From contig NC_034009.1 of the NCBI RefSeq assembly GCF_000346465.2, positions 25,052,600 through 25,116,599 of the forward strand: a stretch of DNA of 64,000 nucleotides, in the 5' to 3' direction. Numbering within the stretch: the stretch's first letter is position 1; the number at the start of each line of letters is the position of its first letter. Position numbers and translations under genes: made by a program. This document shows, piece by piece, positions 42,757 through 55,000 of the stretch. The notes beneath the pieces were generated by a model. The model ran no database searches and had not been told where the DNA came from. It was given only the letters and a program-made list of their open reading frames with translations. Source of the DNA: Prunus persica. Its lineage: Eukaryota; Streptophyta; Magnoliopsida; Rosales; Rosaceae.

Positions 42757-44073
42757 TTAGCAGCACCCGACCGTTGGAGCAACATAGGAGAGTAACTCGC
42801 TATCACATTCAAACTTAGCCATGACTTCCTCCTCCAAACTAACATATGCCTCTATTCCACCACCCTCTTTTGTGTCCATGAAAAGCACAACGTTCTTGTA
42901 GGTGAGTGAGGGTGAGCCGACCCACGTAGGCCTTCCCCAACCAAAATCATTGTCATAAAGAGGAAATCTACAATAGCTACTAAAGCTAAGTAACGTACCC
43001 ATCTCTCCTCTCTTAAAACTATCAGCTTGTTTCTTCATCACACCCAAGTGCTCATCATCTTGCTTTTGTAGTTTCTTCACGTACTCATTGTCTATCTTGC
43101 CTACTGCTTCTCGTACCGCCTGGATCACCACGTCGTGACCACATTCTTCATCGCCACCACTACTTGGAATTTGTAGTGGAGCTGTCATGGAGATACAAAA
43201 AAGATTCCCAAAAAAACTTTGAGGCAATGGTGGATCAAACCTCGAACGCAAGTTCACAGCATGGATCACCCTATACAACTTGTTCATGGTACAATCCGTT
43301 GTAGCCGCCACGAACCGACTCCATACAAAAGTGGATAAGGTTTCAACTCGTGTTAGGCGTTTCTGCAAGTGCATATTGTGTCCATATCTTGCTCGGAGGT
43401 TCTCTATTTGAGAGGAATCAAACACGAACCGCTTTGTTACCCTATCCTTTGTGATTCCAACGCCGCCATCATATGCAATATTAAACTCCTTTGGTGGGAA
43501 GAGGGTGGATGAAATAAACTCCGGAGGGTTTATGTTGGCTTTGTCTCCACGAGCAATGGCTGCCCAAATTTTGCTGAACATGAAATACGACAACCCATCA
43601 GCAATCTTATGAGAAATGCATTGACCAATTGCAAAGCCTCCACATTGAAATATGTTGAGCTGGACCCCTAAGGGAAATGAATTGGTAATATCATCAAGTT
43701 CGAAGGGCATGAACTTGTTGAGCTCGCCAGGGATAGGGTTATTAAGAACATCAGAGAGTGTGCAATCCAGTACTCGAGCTTCAAAGAAAGGGATGCCCTC
43801 ATCGTTGCAATGCATGAACTGGTTGTGCTTGATGCGTCCGGCTAGAGGGTAGAAAAGGGTTAAGACCTCGGATAATGAGTTCTTGAGGTGATTGGATATT
43901 TCAGTGATGTTGAATTGTGTCTTGGCTTTGTGCTCATAGAAGAGGAGCAAAGGGTTGTAGACTTGGGGAGCTATTTGATCAAGAAAGGAGAATTGGTAGT
44001 GGCAAAGATGGTCAGGGGTTGGAGAAGATGGTTTGATTATCTCCTTGGAGATCACTTCAACTTCAACCTTCAT
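42757..44073 (-). CDS. BAHD acyltransferase (vinorine synthase-like), copy 5
   Basis: Intact single-exon ORF of 438 residues starting MKVEVEVISKE. HKIAD is H155-D159 and DFGWG is at about 376-380. It is the closest paralogue of copy 4 over nearly the whole protein. A 7-bp insertion (AACGGTC, coding strand) just before the end shifts the frame, so it ends PTVGCC instead of PGAPMLRK. The tail lies after the catalytic core and may not matter. The role expected is cytosolic acyl-CoA:alcohol acyl transfer. The promoter is unrelated to that of copy 4. Confidence 0.93.
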   Translation of the reverse strand: MKVEVEVISKEIIKPSSPTPDHLCHYQFSFLDQIAPQVYNPLLLFYEHKAKTQFNITEISNHLKNSLSEVLTLFYPLAGRIKHNQFMHCNDEGIPFFEARVLDCTLSDVLNNPIPGELNKFMPFELDDITNSFPLGVQLNIFQCGGFAIGQCISHKIADGLSYFMFSKIWAAIARGDKANINPPEFISSTLFPPKEFNIAYDGGVGITKDRVTKRFVFDSSQIENLRARYGHNMHLQKRLTRVETLSTFVWSRFVAATTDCTMNKLYRVIHAVNLRSRFDPPLPQSFFGNLFCISMTAPLQIPSSGGDEECGHDVVIQAVREAVGKIDNEYVKKLQKQDDEHLGVMKKQADSFKRGEMGTLLSFSSYCRFPLYDNDFGWGRPTWVGSPSLTYKNVVLFMDTKEGGGIEAYVSLEEEVMAKFECDSELLSYVAPTVGCC

Positions 44074-44176
44074 TAATCTTCCCGTATCCTAATTAATCAA
44101 TTCGATAGCGCTAATTAATAAGAGAAAGGTTGTGTTTGATTAATGTTGATGGTGTGGTTCTGCATGTATCACCACC

Positions 44177-44186
44177 TATATATATA
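44177..44186 (-). promoter_or_regulatory. Putative TATA box of BAHD copy 5
   Basis: TATATATATA on the minus strand, about 105 bp upstream of the ATG at 44073, the same spacing as for copies 2 and 4. Confidence 0.55.
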
Positions 44187-46236
44187 CATAGAGAGTGAGA
44201 GATGGATGAGAACTCGAATTCGAATTCTTGATTATGTGATTCTGTTCATACCCTTGAGTGTAGGTCGACCAGAAAGAAAAAGTTGTTCAACTATTGTTTG
44301 ATTGTGCGTGGTTCTATGGTGATATGGGATGAAAGAATGATCACAAGATAGACTTGGAAGTTTTCTCATCGATTAATTTGTATATATTATATTCAAATTT
44401 CAACTTCTCGTGATGCATGCATAGTAGCTTTCCACTTGGTGATCTGTGACCTTCTTGTCACTTGTATAGATTTCCTTTTTGAGGAGAACAAAAGAGGAAA
44501 TCTTTTCCTCCACAAGTTGTGATGTCACTTTTTCTGTTTCAGTTATGATTTAGATTGGCTACCTAATATGATTTAGATCAAATTTCAACTTAAACATATA
44601 ATTCACATTTTAACAAGTGGTATTAAACCTAACTAATTCGAAAATCAGGTTCAAGAGGTAATGTCGCAAGAATTTGACTGCATTTCAAACATGTAGAGAT
44701 TACGTTCTTGTTGGAAATGATCACAAAACTAATGATCACTTTTGTAGATTTTTCGTTCGGCCACTCATCAGAAACTCGGAAATCGCATTCACTAGGAATC
44801 ACATTGACTTTTGTAGACTTAAAGATCATTCTAATTTATGCATTCATTTCCAAAACAGACCATTCTAATTTATTTTTATTTTATTTGAGAAAGATCAGGT
44901 ACGCTCATCATTCATCCGTCCACTACAAATTTCTCTTCTCAAAATCATTAACAAAACTTATGTTAAGCTCCTCATCATCAGTTATCAAATTTATGTATCC
45001 ATCCATGCTACTTTTCTTTTGTAGGCCTCTATAATTCCTTCCCCTACATCTAGCAAATATAAAGGGAAAAAAAAGCGTACACGCAATCGTCTCTATAGAT
45101 TCTATATAATTTTAGAATAGATCATTACTTACTGGGCTAGCTATACTCTACTCTCCCCATACTATCAATCTAGGGATATATAGTTTGGTAATTTTTTTTA
45201 AAAGAACTAGCCAGGCATCGTGCCGACATGGATTTAAGATGAGATAATCATATTTTTGTTTGTCGACCTGATATCACGTTAATTAAAATGCGAGCATTCA
45301 ATTCAAAATCAATTGATAATGGTTGAAGAGGTCTAGTATGTTTAAGCTCCTTGTATTAGGTTTCCATCTCCTTATATTAGGTTTCCACAACAACCTTCAA
45401 CCTCACCCTAAGTATTCATCAATTAATTAGTGTACAACTTTACTCTTAAAATTAATTAATCAATTTTTATCTAAAGCTAAATGAACCCTAAAATTAACTG
45501 AGTACACCTTAATATTTAAATCAAAATGTAAAATTAACTACGTACACCCGATTTAACTACCAAAAATACCCCTGATACACCCTAATACACTCTATCACAC
45601 AATATCCTAAACCAGATTTCTCTTTTTACATGAATTTATGCCTTCTTTTCTGATTTTGGAATTGCATCAAAATCTTTAATTTCGTAAGTTGTGGAAGTAG
45701 ATTTGCTATCTCTTTCAATTCAAAGTTTGATTCTTGTAAATCCTTGTGCTACCTCCTTCTCTTCTCTCTCTGCTCCTTGTTTCTCCTCCTTTTCTTGTTT
45801 TTTTTTGGGGGTCAAATAGCAATAGAAAGCAAAGCAAGGGCGGCAAAGCCAAACCCAGGTACAACCTCAGAACTACAAAAGTGTCAAGTACACCAACTAA
45901 AACCCAAGGACATGAGCTCAACACTGAAAAGGTAAAAACACATAAATTAGTATGAGTTCATGCATGACGTACGATTGAAAGAGATCAATTATTGAAAATA
46001 TACTCAAAGAATTAACTAATTAATTAAGAGCCATGCCTAGTAAACCAAGTATATTTTCAAGCTTGATGTCTGGACACGTATAATGAAGGAGAAGCAAATG
46101 CACGAAATTATTTAGGTGTAATATTGGACTTATTTACATCTCAGGGCTTTAGATATAACGCAAACTTGCATGAATATGCATGGGCCATGAATGATTAAGG
46201 CAGCATTCAATTAATGGTTTTATCACCAACTACTAA
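44187..46236. other. 5' flank of BAHD copy 5; no gene recognised
   Basis: AT-rich. Short ORFs at 44.6-45.0 and 45.7-45.95 kb have no motif. 46110-46236 is paralogous to 18830-19103. Confidence 0.5.
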
Positions 46237-48318
46237 GAGAATTTCCAGCAGTGGAGCTCGTGGGGGGAGGTGGGATTCAACAACATGGGCTGGCCTGAGC
46301 GTTAATTCGAGTGTTGATGCTTACGTCAGCGTGCTGACGTTACGACGACGTCAATTCTGGTGTTTAAATTTGCACGCGCCAACATTAAAAAAATTTGAAC
46401 GCGCTGCTATAGTGCCCGCCAACGGTTATGTGCCACGTGTCGCGTCCTGGACTTTCTAATCAAAATTTTTGCTCCAATTCAACGGCACCCAATTTTTATG
46501 CAATAAAAAAATCAGAAAATTTTTATAAAAAATACCAAATTTTTTTTCTATAAATACCAACCAATACTCTTCACTTTTAACACCAAATCCTCATACATTT
46601 TCTTCTCCTTCTACTATTATTCACTTTCTACTCAATAATTTTTTCACTTTCAAGTTGTATTTTTCTCTATCATATTATGGCTTCTTCTAGTGAAACCGGA
46701 GGGGCATGGAGCATAATGGAAGATGTTTTGTTGTGTAAGTGTTGGGTCCAAATTAGTCATTGTCCCGTAAAGGGCAATGAGATGAAATTTTGTCATATGT
46801 GAAAAAAAATTCATCAAGAAATTTGTGAAATGGCAATTGGTTCGACCCGTATGGAAATGTCATTATCTAATAGGTGGAAAATTCTTAATAAAGAGTTGGC
46901 GAAATAGAGAGATGCCTTGGCAAAAGCGATGGACAACCATAGAAGCGGGGAAAACCTTAGCAATGAGGTAAATTATTTGTAATTTTCCTTTTATTAATTT
47001 CTATGTCATATTAAATTTTATTTAAATGTTTCTTGCAATTTATATATTTTGTTAATATTTCTTGCATTTCTAATAAAGTGTTAAAATTTCTTGCATTTTC
47101 ATTATTGTTTTATACTTGTTGCATTGCCAATATTTTTTAAAGTTTTTTGCATTTCCAATTTTTTGATATACTTGTTGCATTGTCAATATTTTCTAAAGTT
47201 TCTTACATTTTCATTTATATATATATATATATATATTATGCAAACACAAATGTGGTATGGTGTTACTAGGCAACGCAAAAAAACCTTCAGCCATACCCAA
47301 TGTTGGGAGGCGGTGAAGAATTGTAAGGGATTCCGAATTATTCCAACGGGTCCGACGGTGGTGTTGAACGAGACGCCACTCCATGATTCACGGGCATCGG
47401 ATTCGCCTATGGATTCGCCGATGAGTCAAAACTCACCTATCAAAAAGGAGCTAAGGCCTATTGGGAGGAAGGCGGCGAAGGCGAAGAGAGGGAGTAATTC
47501 TACCAAGAATGCATCTAAATTTTTGGAGGAAATTTCAAGGCACCAAGCCATGAGAATTGAAATGTATATGAAAACCCAAGAGCATGATAGGGCAATGCAA
47601 CTAGAATATGAAAAAGAAAGGGAGTATGTACGCCAACAAAACATTGAAAAAACGGATCGGGAAACTATGGTCATGGATACAAGCCATATGTCCCCTAAAA
47701 CAAAACAATTTTAGAAGCTAGAACGAAGGGATGTTATGAGACGAAGACTTTTTCGTGACAATGGACCTAGCAACACGGATTGGTTAAATGATCAAAACCA
47801 TTAAGTTAGTTTGCTTGCCTTTCATTTCATTGTATTTTTTGTTTTGTTTAAAAAATTAGTGGTAATTCATGTATTTTATTTTATTAGTTGTATTGATTTT
47901 CTTTTAGTGAATAAAGAAAATATTCAACAAAATTCCTTTTTATTCAAAATATTCTATCATAAAAAGCAAACCACAACCAAAACATAAAAAATAAACAAAC
48001 CACAACCAAAGCATTAAAAAAAAAACAAAGCATAACTAAAAATACAACATAAACATAATAAATTTAAAAAACATCTTCACTTCACTTCATTTACCTTCTT
48101 ATCCGATATGAATAGTATTGACATTTAGGAACCCAAAAATATTATCCGAAAATATTATCCAAATTAATTGTTTAAGTAAAAAAATTGTGAAAAAAAATAA
48201 ATAAATAAATAGTATTTATCATGACAAAGGACAACTGCTGGAAACACACATTATTTAATATGACAAGGGCAGCCACCATTCACGTAAATAATAACTGCCC
48301 TAACCCCCAAACAAGAGA
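46237..48318 (+). mobile_element. 2.1-kb DNA-transposon insertion carrying a Harbinger-type ORF1
   Basis: CAACTACTAA occurs immediately outside both proposed ends (46227-46236 and 48319-48328) and once at the paralogous uninterrupted site (about 19095-19104). The left end starts GAGAATTTCCAGCAG. A partial complement, CTGCTGGAAA, lies at about 48232-48241, inside the right end. A 10-bp duplication is unlike PIF/Harbinger (3 bp), so the exact ends or the class remain open. Confidence 0.55.
46677..47714 (+). pseudogene. PIF/Harbinger ORF1-like (Myb/SANT + NAM-associated domain), broken
   Basis: First exon from the ATG at 46677: WSIMEDVLLCKCWVQISHCP is the Myb/SANT-like start. A TGA at 46799 interrupts it, followed by KKIHQEICEM, LSNRWKILNKELAK and another stop (about 46905). 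The second exon (about 47260-47714) has TQCWEAVKNCKGF and the NAM-associated signature RPIGRKAAKAKRGS, then a basic/acidic helix ending in KQF. This protein normally partners a DDE transposase in PIF/Harbinger elements. The DDE gene is absent, so the copy is non-autonomous. The intervening intron contains (TA)n at 47217-47236. Confidence 0.7.
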
Positions 48319-49078
48319 CAACTACTAAAAGTGATCTAAAGTCAAATCTGATGGATAGCGTACGGAATCTATCATGAACATCACTTTTCAAATGTGATAA
48401 TTTGTGGTTTGCGTGAAGCAATATCTTTCCTATGTCATCAATAATAATTAAATATCTAACACAGTACTACATCAACTATATAGCTATAAGATTAGTGGGA
48501 TTTCTCTATCTGTTGTTGAAAAAGATTCCAAATTTGAATCTACATTCTCCGCGTATTGATTACAAATTTGAATCTACATTCTACGTATATTGATTAAAAA
48601 TATAAAAGTAAAAGCTTTTGTATCATATACTGTTGCACTTATAAAGACCCAACCACCCAGGTGACAGAAATTTATTTATATAACTTATTAACATAATCTA
48701 TGATTTTACTATTGTGATGAAGGATTTCGAGTCTATTTAAAATTTGTGCATTTTAGCACATCCAAACCATATAAAATATAATAACAAATTATAAAAGCAG
48801 AGAAATGCACCACTTCTAAATATAAACACTCACGATTTTGTGAAGAGATATCTAGATAACAGAATTGAATTAGTGCATTAAAACCAGATGAGTACCAAAG
48901 TATATAAGTGGTAGGACAGTAGTAACGAAAGCAACGGCAAGCTAACTCCGAAGTCCAAATCCAAACAATTAATAGCAATACCTACATGAGAAAAGCACAG
49001 AAATATATAGTAGAAAATATACCAGGTTAAATTAGCAATCAAGTCTTTGCTTTTGTCAGGATTGGAGTCTCTTTCTAT
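48319..49078. other. Flank paralogous to 19.1-19.2 kb, with extra sequence
   Basis: 48345-48360 and 48925-49010 match 19107-19210. About 570 bp between them is absent from the other copy. No gene. Confidence 0.45.
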
Positions 49079-49385
49079 TAAGGGATCCTTTAAATAAATT
49101 ATTTGAGGGACGCTCTTTAGGATACCCTACAAAAAAAATTTCAGTGATCCAAACCATCTATTTTTTAGGTCTTCATTCATAAATCATCCTTACAAGAAAG
49201 TACTAAAATTTCAATAACTCAGTTGAGTAGTCAAATGATATCGAATTCAAGTGATTTTTTGTAAAGATGATCTTTGAATGAGTATCTACAAAATAGACAG
49301 TTTGAATTAGTGAAATACAATCCGGAGTGGGCCTTACAAGAGGTATCTCTCAAATAAGCTTATTTGAGGGATCCCTCAATGGAAG
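49079..49385. mobile_element. Foldback MITE, ~310 bp
   Basis: AGGGATCCTTTAAATAA and TTATTTGAGGGA at the left are mirrored by the complement of AGGGATCCCTCAAATAAGC at the right. Inner parts also pair (CCAAACCATCTATTTTTTAG against CAAAATAGACAGTTTGAA). No ORF. The target duplication is not resolved. Confidence 0.6.
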
Positions 49386-49493
49386 CTCTATATGTACTTG
49401 TTGAAGCGTTATAGCTTTAATGTATCTAATGACACAGTTAAAGAATTGGTCTGTAGAATATTTGGTCAAAGGCTTCATCACATAGTTAATTAT

Positions 49494-49520
49494 ACTAACG
49501 TAATCAACCAGTCTTACTCT

Positions 49521-49556
<36 letters not shown>

Positions 49557-49715
49557 TGTGTAAATATATAATTACTAATGTAATCAACCAGTCTTTTTTG
49601 TTTGTGTGAGAGAGAGAGAGAGAGAGTGTGTGTGTGTGTGCGCGCACGCATGAATATATATAGTGTATTAGTGTTCCCGTTTTCATTGAAGTTGATGATA
49701 TATAGTGTATTAGTG
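49494..49715 (+). repeat. Compound (GT)n/(GA)n microsatellites on a duplicated ~79-bp segment
   Basis: GTAATCAACCAGTCTT occurs at about 49500 and 49579, each followed by TG and AG dinucleotide tracts. ATATATAGTGTATTAGTGT is also duplicated at 49655 and 49697. Confidence 0.85.
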
Positions 49716-49750
49716 TACCATGAGCAAAACCAAGTGCAACAACAGAACAA

Positions 49751-50119
49751 ATGATGATGATTCTAACCTATGTGTACCTTTTTGTTATATTAAAGGTTGA
49801 TATTGGTGTTGCTCATGGTACTTTCAGGGTGATTGGGGAGCAAGAAAGTTCAGGTAACTTGAATTTGGTTCCATCAAAATTCATGCCAACTAATCGCTGG
49901 AAGTCGAGAATGGCAAGGTCCCTAACAAAGATGGTAAGTAGGGAGATCGATGGGGAAGATAATTCAAAGCAAGAAGATAGCAAGGCTATGGAAGAAAAAG
50001 GTGCCCAGGAGTTATGCAAGAAGAGGATTCTAATGGGAGGCAAGTGCAGGCCACGGAATTTGTCTGGCACCCTTCAGTATGATGAAAATGGCATTTTGAT
50101 AACCGAGATCATGTCATGA
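49751..50119 (+). CDS. Small ORF with hydrophobic N terminus, unknown function
   Basis: 122 residues. The first 17 (MMMILTYVYLFVILKVD) form a hydrophobic stretch that could be a signal peptide. The middle is charged, with KKRILMGGKCRPRN near the C terminus and a tail LQYDENGILITEI. The basic C-terminal module looks like that of small secreted plant proteins, but I cannot name a family. There may be an upstream exon, since the start overlaps an AT-rich, intron-like stretch. It is flanked by microsatellites and by the promoter of the Ulp1-type gene. Confidence 0.45.
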   Translation: MMMILTYVYLFVILKVDIGVAHGTFRVIGEQESSGNLNLVPSKFMPTNRWKSRMARSLTKMVSREIDGEDNSKQEDSKAMEEKGAQELCKKRILMGGKCRPRNLSGTLQYDENGILITEIMS

Positions 50120-50298
50120 TATGGGTATTTGTTCCTTTCATGATTCTGTTTTCTTTTCAATTTCCTCGTGTTCTAGTTAGATGGAAAGATTTAGCAAGTT
50201 TTTTGTTATAAAAGTATGGGAAATAGCCCAAAATGCCACCAATTTTTTAATTGTAACTGAAAATACCACCCTTTTTTAAAAAATTTGGAACTATAACC

Positions 50299-50306
50299 TA
50301 TAAATA
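50299..50306 (+). promoter_or_regulatory. TATA box of the DUF1985/Ulp1 gene
   Basis: TATAAATA. A CT-rich leader follows at about 50340-50515 and ends in CGACAG|GTACTG, a good splice donor. Confidence 0.5.
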
Positions 50307-52040
50307 GAATTTTATTGTCCCCTTATTGCACAGATATCACTTTTGCTGAAATTTTATTGTCTCTGTTTTGCTGAAGTTCTCTCTCGCCTCTGTCTCTTCG
50401 CTGCCCTCTGTTTCTCTTCACTCTCCGGTGGCTTTGCTCCGAATCTGTGGTCCTTCAGCTCTCAGTCTCTCCTCACTCAGCTCCGACTGTCTCTTCTCTC
50501 TTCCTCTCCCAGCGACAGGTACTGTTCATCGGCATTTTCTTACAGTTTAAGGGTTTCTCTGAAGTTGGTTTAGGGTTTATGCATTTCTCTGAAATTGGCT
50601 GAGGGGTTTGTTCGAAATTGGTTGAAGGTTTAGGGGTTTCTCTGAAATTGGTTTAGGGGTTTCTCTGAAATTGGTTTAGGGGTTTCATCGAAATAGTTTT
50701 AGGGGTTTGTCTGAAATGATCTGAGTATGATGATTCCTTGTTTCAAACAGTGAATGGGTTTGTTCTTTGTGGACTGATGCTTGTAGTTGTGTTGCTGTTG
50801 CTATTGCTGTCGTATTGTGTTTTTTTGCTAGTGTATTGCTAATGTAGTGATGTTGTGTTGGCATTTTAGTGCAGTTGTATTTTTAGTTTTAGTATGGTTT
50901 TATTATGGTTTTTGTAGCAGTTATTGATAGGTATTTGGTGGCTTAGTATGAGTCTTTATGACCATTGCATTTAACCTTCTTACAAGTATAATTGGTATCT
51001 ATTTTGTTTGTTGAAGATGATATCTAAAGTGTAAGACAATTAACCTGTGTATATCATTTTGAACTTGTAAACTCCCAACCATATCATACTTTTTGTTTGA
51101 GAATAATGCTTGTTAATTCGACATATTTTTGTATAACTTTGTTTACTAAGTTTAGGGCTTGCATATTGGATATGGATGAGTTTTGTTTAGAACCATATGT
51201 GGTGTAATATGAGTTGTTTAAAAGTTTGCTGTTTTGTGCTTGATCATTGTGTGCTTAAAAGAAAGCGGGAAATGAGTGAAGATGGGAACCTACCACCAGC
51301 AGCTGTGGTTTAGAGAAATGGGGACATTGATTTTGCTATAAGCTAACTGTTTAAGCTTTTGCTTTTGTTGTTTGTGTATGGATACTTAGAGAACTCTGTT
51401 TCTGAGGAGAACTTATAATTTTGTAATTGTACATGTCTTACAAACATTTTATACCGTTTTGATGGTTTATTTATGAATTTATCTTTGATTTTTTGTTAAG
51501 AAAAAACTGAAGGGATGGTGCCAATTTCTTTCATTTTCTTACATTTGAAAGGAGGGCCATAGTAGAGTCAGTACTGTGGTTGCCACTAATTCATAGGATG
51601 TTCCATTACATTATACCTTGAAGTGAATAAATTGTTTCCCGATGTCTTGTTGTTTTTTAAAACTCTTTCTAGTCAGATAGATTTCTATCGTTAGTCTTGA
51701 ATTGTTCTCAATTAGGCTTGTGCTACTGCACATTCCCATTCTAGCTGAAGCTGTCTCATGATTAGATGGTGTGATTATATGGTGTGTTGAGATGTGTGTT
51801 TAGATATTATATTATGCAGGAGTGGTAGAGTACTGGGTGTGTTGAAACTTTGCTTTGAGCCATTAAATGAGGAGGTCAGTTGTAAATAGCTGGGGTTTTG
51901 TTTATGATATGTATTTTTTGAATTTTTTTCACTTCATATCCTATAATAGGCTGTTCATAAGTGGTGATTGTTTATTGCTTGTTATTGTGTAGATTGCAAC
52001 CGACTAAAATTCTGTTTATAATATTGGCATGCAGGGAAAT

Positions 52041-55000
52041 ATGGTTGGTGAAATGAAGTTGATGATTGCGGAGGAACAAAAGTTCCAAGGGAAAGCATTA
52101 TCGTTATCCCATACGAAGACCGCAATCACTACGATAAAGGAGAAATTCACTGAACAGCAGCTGCAAATGTTTGAACAGAGTTGTTTTGGTCATCTCCTAG
52201 GGATTGAGGACCTCAAGTGGACTTCTCCGATTGTCCACGGCTTGCTGCTCAGGAAAGCTGATCCCAAGACAGTTTCCCAACTGAACGGGATCAAATTCAT
52301 TGTTGGCAAGAAGGTCATCCAATTCACGGCGCAACAATTTTGCATCGTGACAGGGCTAAGGTTTGGAAACCTTCCCTTTATTCCGATTCCCACGAATGAG
52401 AACTGCTCATTGAAACGGAAGTACTTTGCCAACGATAAAACTGTGAACCTGTTGGAATTAGAAAAGGCCTTCCTCGAATGCGATGATGTGGACGATGTAT
52501 TCAAGCTTGGATTCGTATACTTTGTTGTTTTTGTGCTGTTGGGCAGCGAAAAACATGTCCACATTGACATGCGATATTTGAAGTTGGCGGAAGACCTTGA
52601 AGACTTTGGGAAGTATCCATGGGGTGCTGTGTGTTATGCGAAGACAAATGCGTCACTGCTGAGGGCACTTTGTGCAGATTACCAGCGAGTGAAAGTGCCC
52701 ACAAAAACTGCCAAAACAAAAAAATCTGGAAAGAAACCAACAACAACGGCAACCGGTAGACCAAGAGAGTACCACCTCAAAGGTTTTCCCTATGCACTTC
52801 AGGTGAGCAAATGTCCATTGATGTTGAAGTTAAATTGCATTTGTTTACAATGACTGACCTTTTATTCCTGAAACCAGATTTGGGCGTATGAGGTCTTTCC
52901 AGCGTTGGCTGCACTACATTTGGTGGTGCACGAAGAAAATGCGTACATCCCTCGTTTACTACATTGGAGGAGCAATAGTTCGCCGCGTTTTTATGAGCTA
53001 ATGAGCCAAGTATTCGAGAACCGTGAGGTTAGTTCAGTTTTTAATGATAATGTTCGGGATATGAAAATATAATATAATTACTTTACTGATATGTATATTG
53101 TATGTGTAAATTGCAGGTTGATGTGCAGCTTCTCCGGCCATCTGTGATGGAGAAGCAGCAGCCGTATTGGACTTGGGGTGACAGTGCTGACGACAGTGAA
53201 GAACTTGTTGACTTGTTGGGCGATGATGCTGAACAACAAACCGGCACTTCTGCCTTTGTAGAAGAAAAAGAGAAGGACATTGACGAAACTGCAAACCTTC
53301 CGTCGTCTTCTAAGGCAAGCATTACATTTTTTCGAAGATATACGTCATATTACAATACGAAAATAACTGCTGTATAGTTGCAATATTTTGTGGCCTGCAT
53401 AGTAACACATGCATTATAACTTAGTGCAGGGTACAGTCGCGTCCAGAGAGTTACGCACTTTGAAGCGTGACTTTCAAAGGACAAAGGATGAATTGGCCAA
53501 AGTTTCCCTATCAAATCGAGCACTTTGCGACAGAGTGCATCAGTTGGAAGACAAGGTACGGAAGGAGTCAATGAAAGCTGAAAAAGAGTTCGAAAAAAAT
53601 ACAAAGTGTGTGGAGGATTTGCGCAACACCCTGGCTTCAATGGAGCATTATTTTAAGTTGGAGATAGAGCAGCTGAAAAAACAAAATGGTGGAGTGAATG
53701 AAGCTGCGGAAGGACATGAGGACCTCGGTAGTCCTCATATGAATGAAGGAGGCAACAATGACTTGTCGCCATTACATGCCTATGTTAGTCCGCCTACAGA
53801 ACCGGCAGTAATGGAAACACAAGTCCCCGGTGATGGAGCCGAACCTTCTGCAGCCATGGTAGTTGAAGAGGCAAAAATGGCCGCTTCAGTTCCGCACTTA
53901 GAAGTGCATGAAGTAGCTGAGCAGGCACAATCCAAGAAGCTGCCTACCCCGGAAGATGTGGCCGGGTGTGACGAAATCTGCCAAAGAGTCATGAAGCTGT
54001 TAGAAGATTGGAAAATCAGTAAGAGTATGCCATCGGGAGGTTTGATGAATCCTCCAAGTCTACCCACAGTGACTATGGCTGGTGATGAAGAAGGTAGTTC
54101 GAGTGTTGAACAAAAAGAAGTGGAAGGTAAAGGGTGCAGACAGAAGCGCCCGGCGCAGACATTGTTGAGCCCATTTACAGATCCTTTGAGGAAGAAGAGG
54201 ACGATGACTGTGTCGGCTGCGACTGCAACCCTGCCATGTTTTGATCCATCCAAATCCTTGCCCATTGAAGATGTGAAGGCAGTAATACAGTTTTGCAGTG
54301 CCTGGAAAAGCGATATCAGGTTACGATTCTTGACCTTTCAATTCCAATATTCATCCTATTCTACTATGTAGTCATAGACTAATGAGAGAATGCAGAGTTT
54401 GCTTTAATATACATGTGTATTTTTTTCATCAACAAAGTCATATTTATGACATGACTACACAAGTAACCGTTGCCAGTTTGCGTTTTGTAGTGCGGAGGTG
54501 CAGCTGGAATCATTTTCAGTGGGCGCTGATTTTTTCTACAGACTTGTCGATGAAACGGAATGGATGAGCTCAAGGGTAACGATACACAAAGCTGTACTTT
54601 ATTACGATAATTCAATTGTTTTCTCACCTTTTTTAAGTGTAGAGTTGTATGAAATTGTGCTAATATTATATGTGTCAACTTTCAGCACCTGGACATGGCA
54701 ACCTTTCTTATCCGCAAAAGGCAACTCTCTCATCCGTTGGTTTTTGGAACTGACTGGACAACGGCAGATTGTTGCTTGCTGTCGGTTGTGATTTTCTAAT
54801 ATGCCTTCATTTAAATTTGTGCAGCAATTTCTAGAGCCGTTCAAACCGACTGCCAGGAAACGTGGATCGAAGAAGGCAGCTGCTTCAAACACCGTTGACC
54901 TTCCACCCAGCAAGCTGAAGAATTTACATCACTTTGTGCGTGGTACGTGGCAACACGGGTATGCCCAAGCTTGGACAAAAGTCCGGAAGGTCTATTTTCC

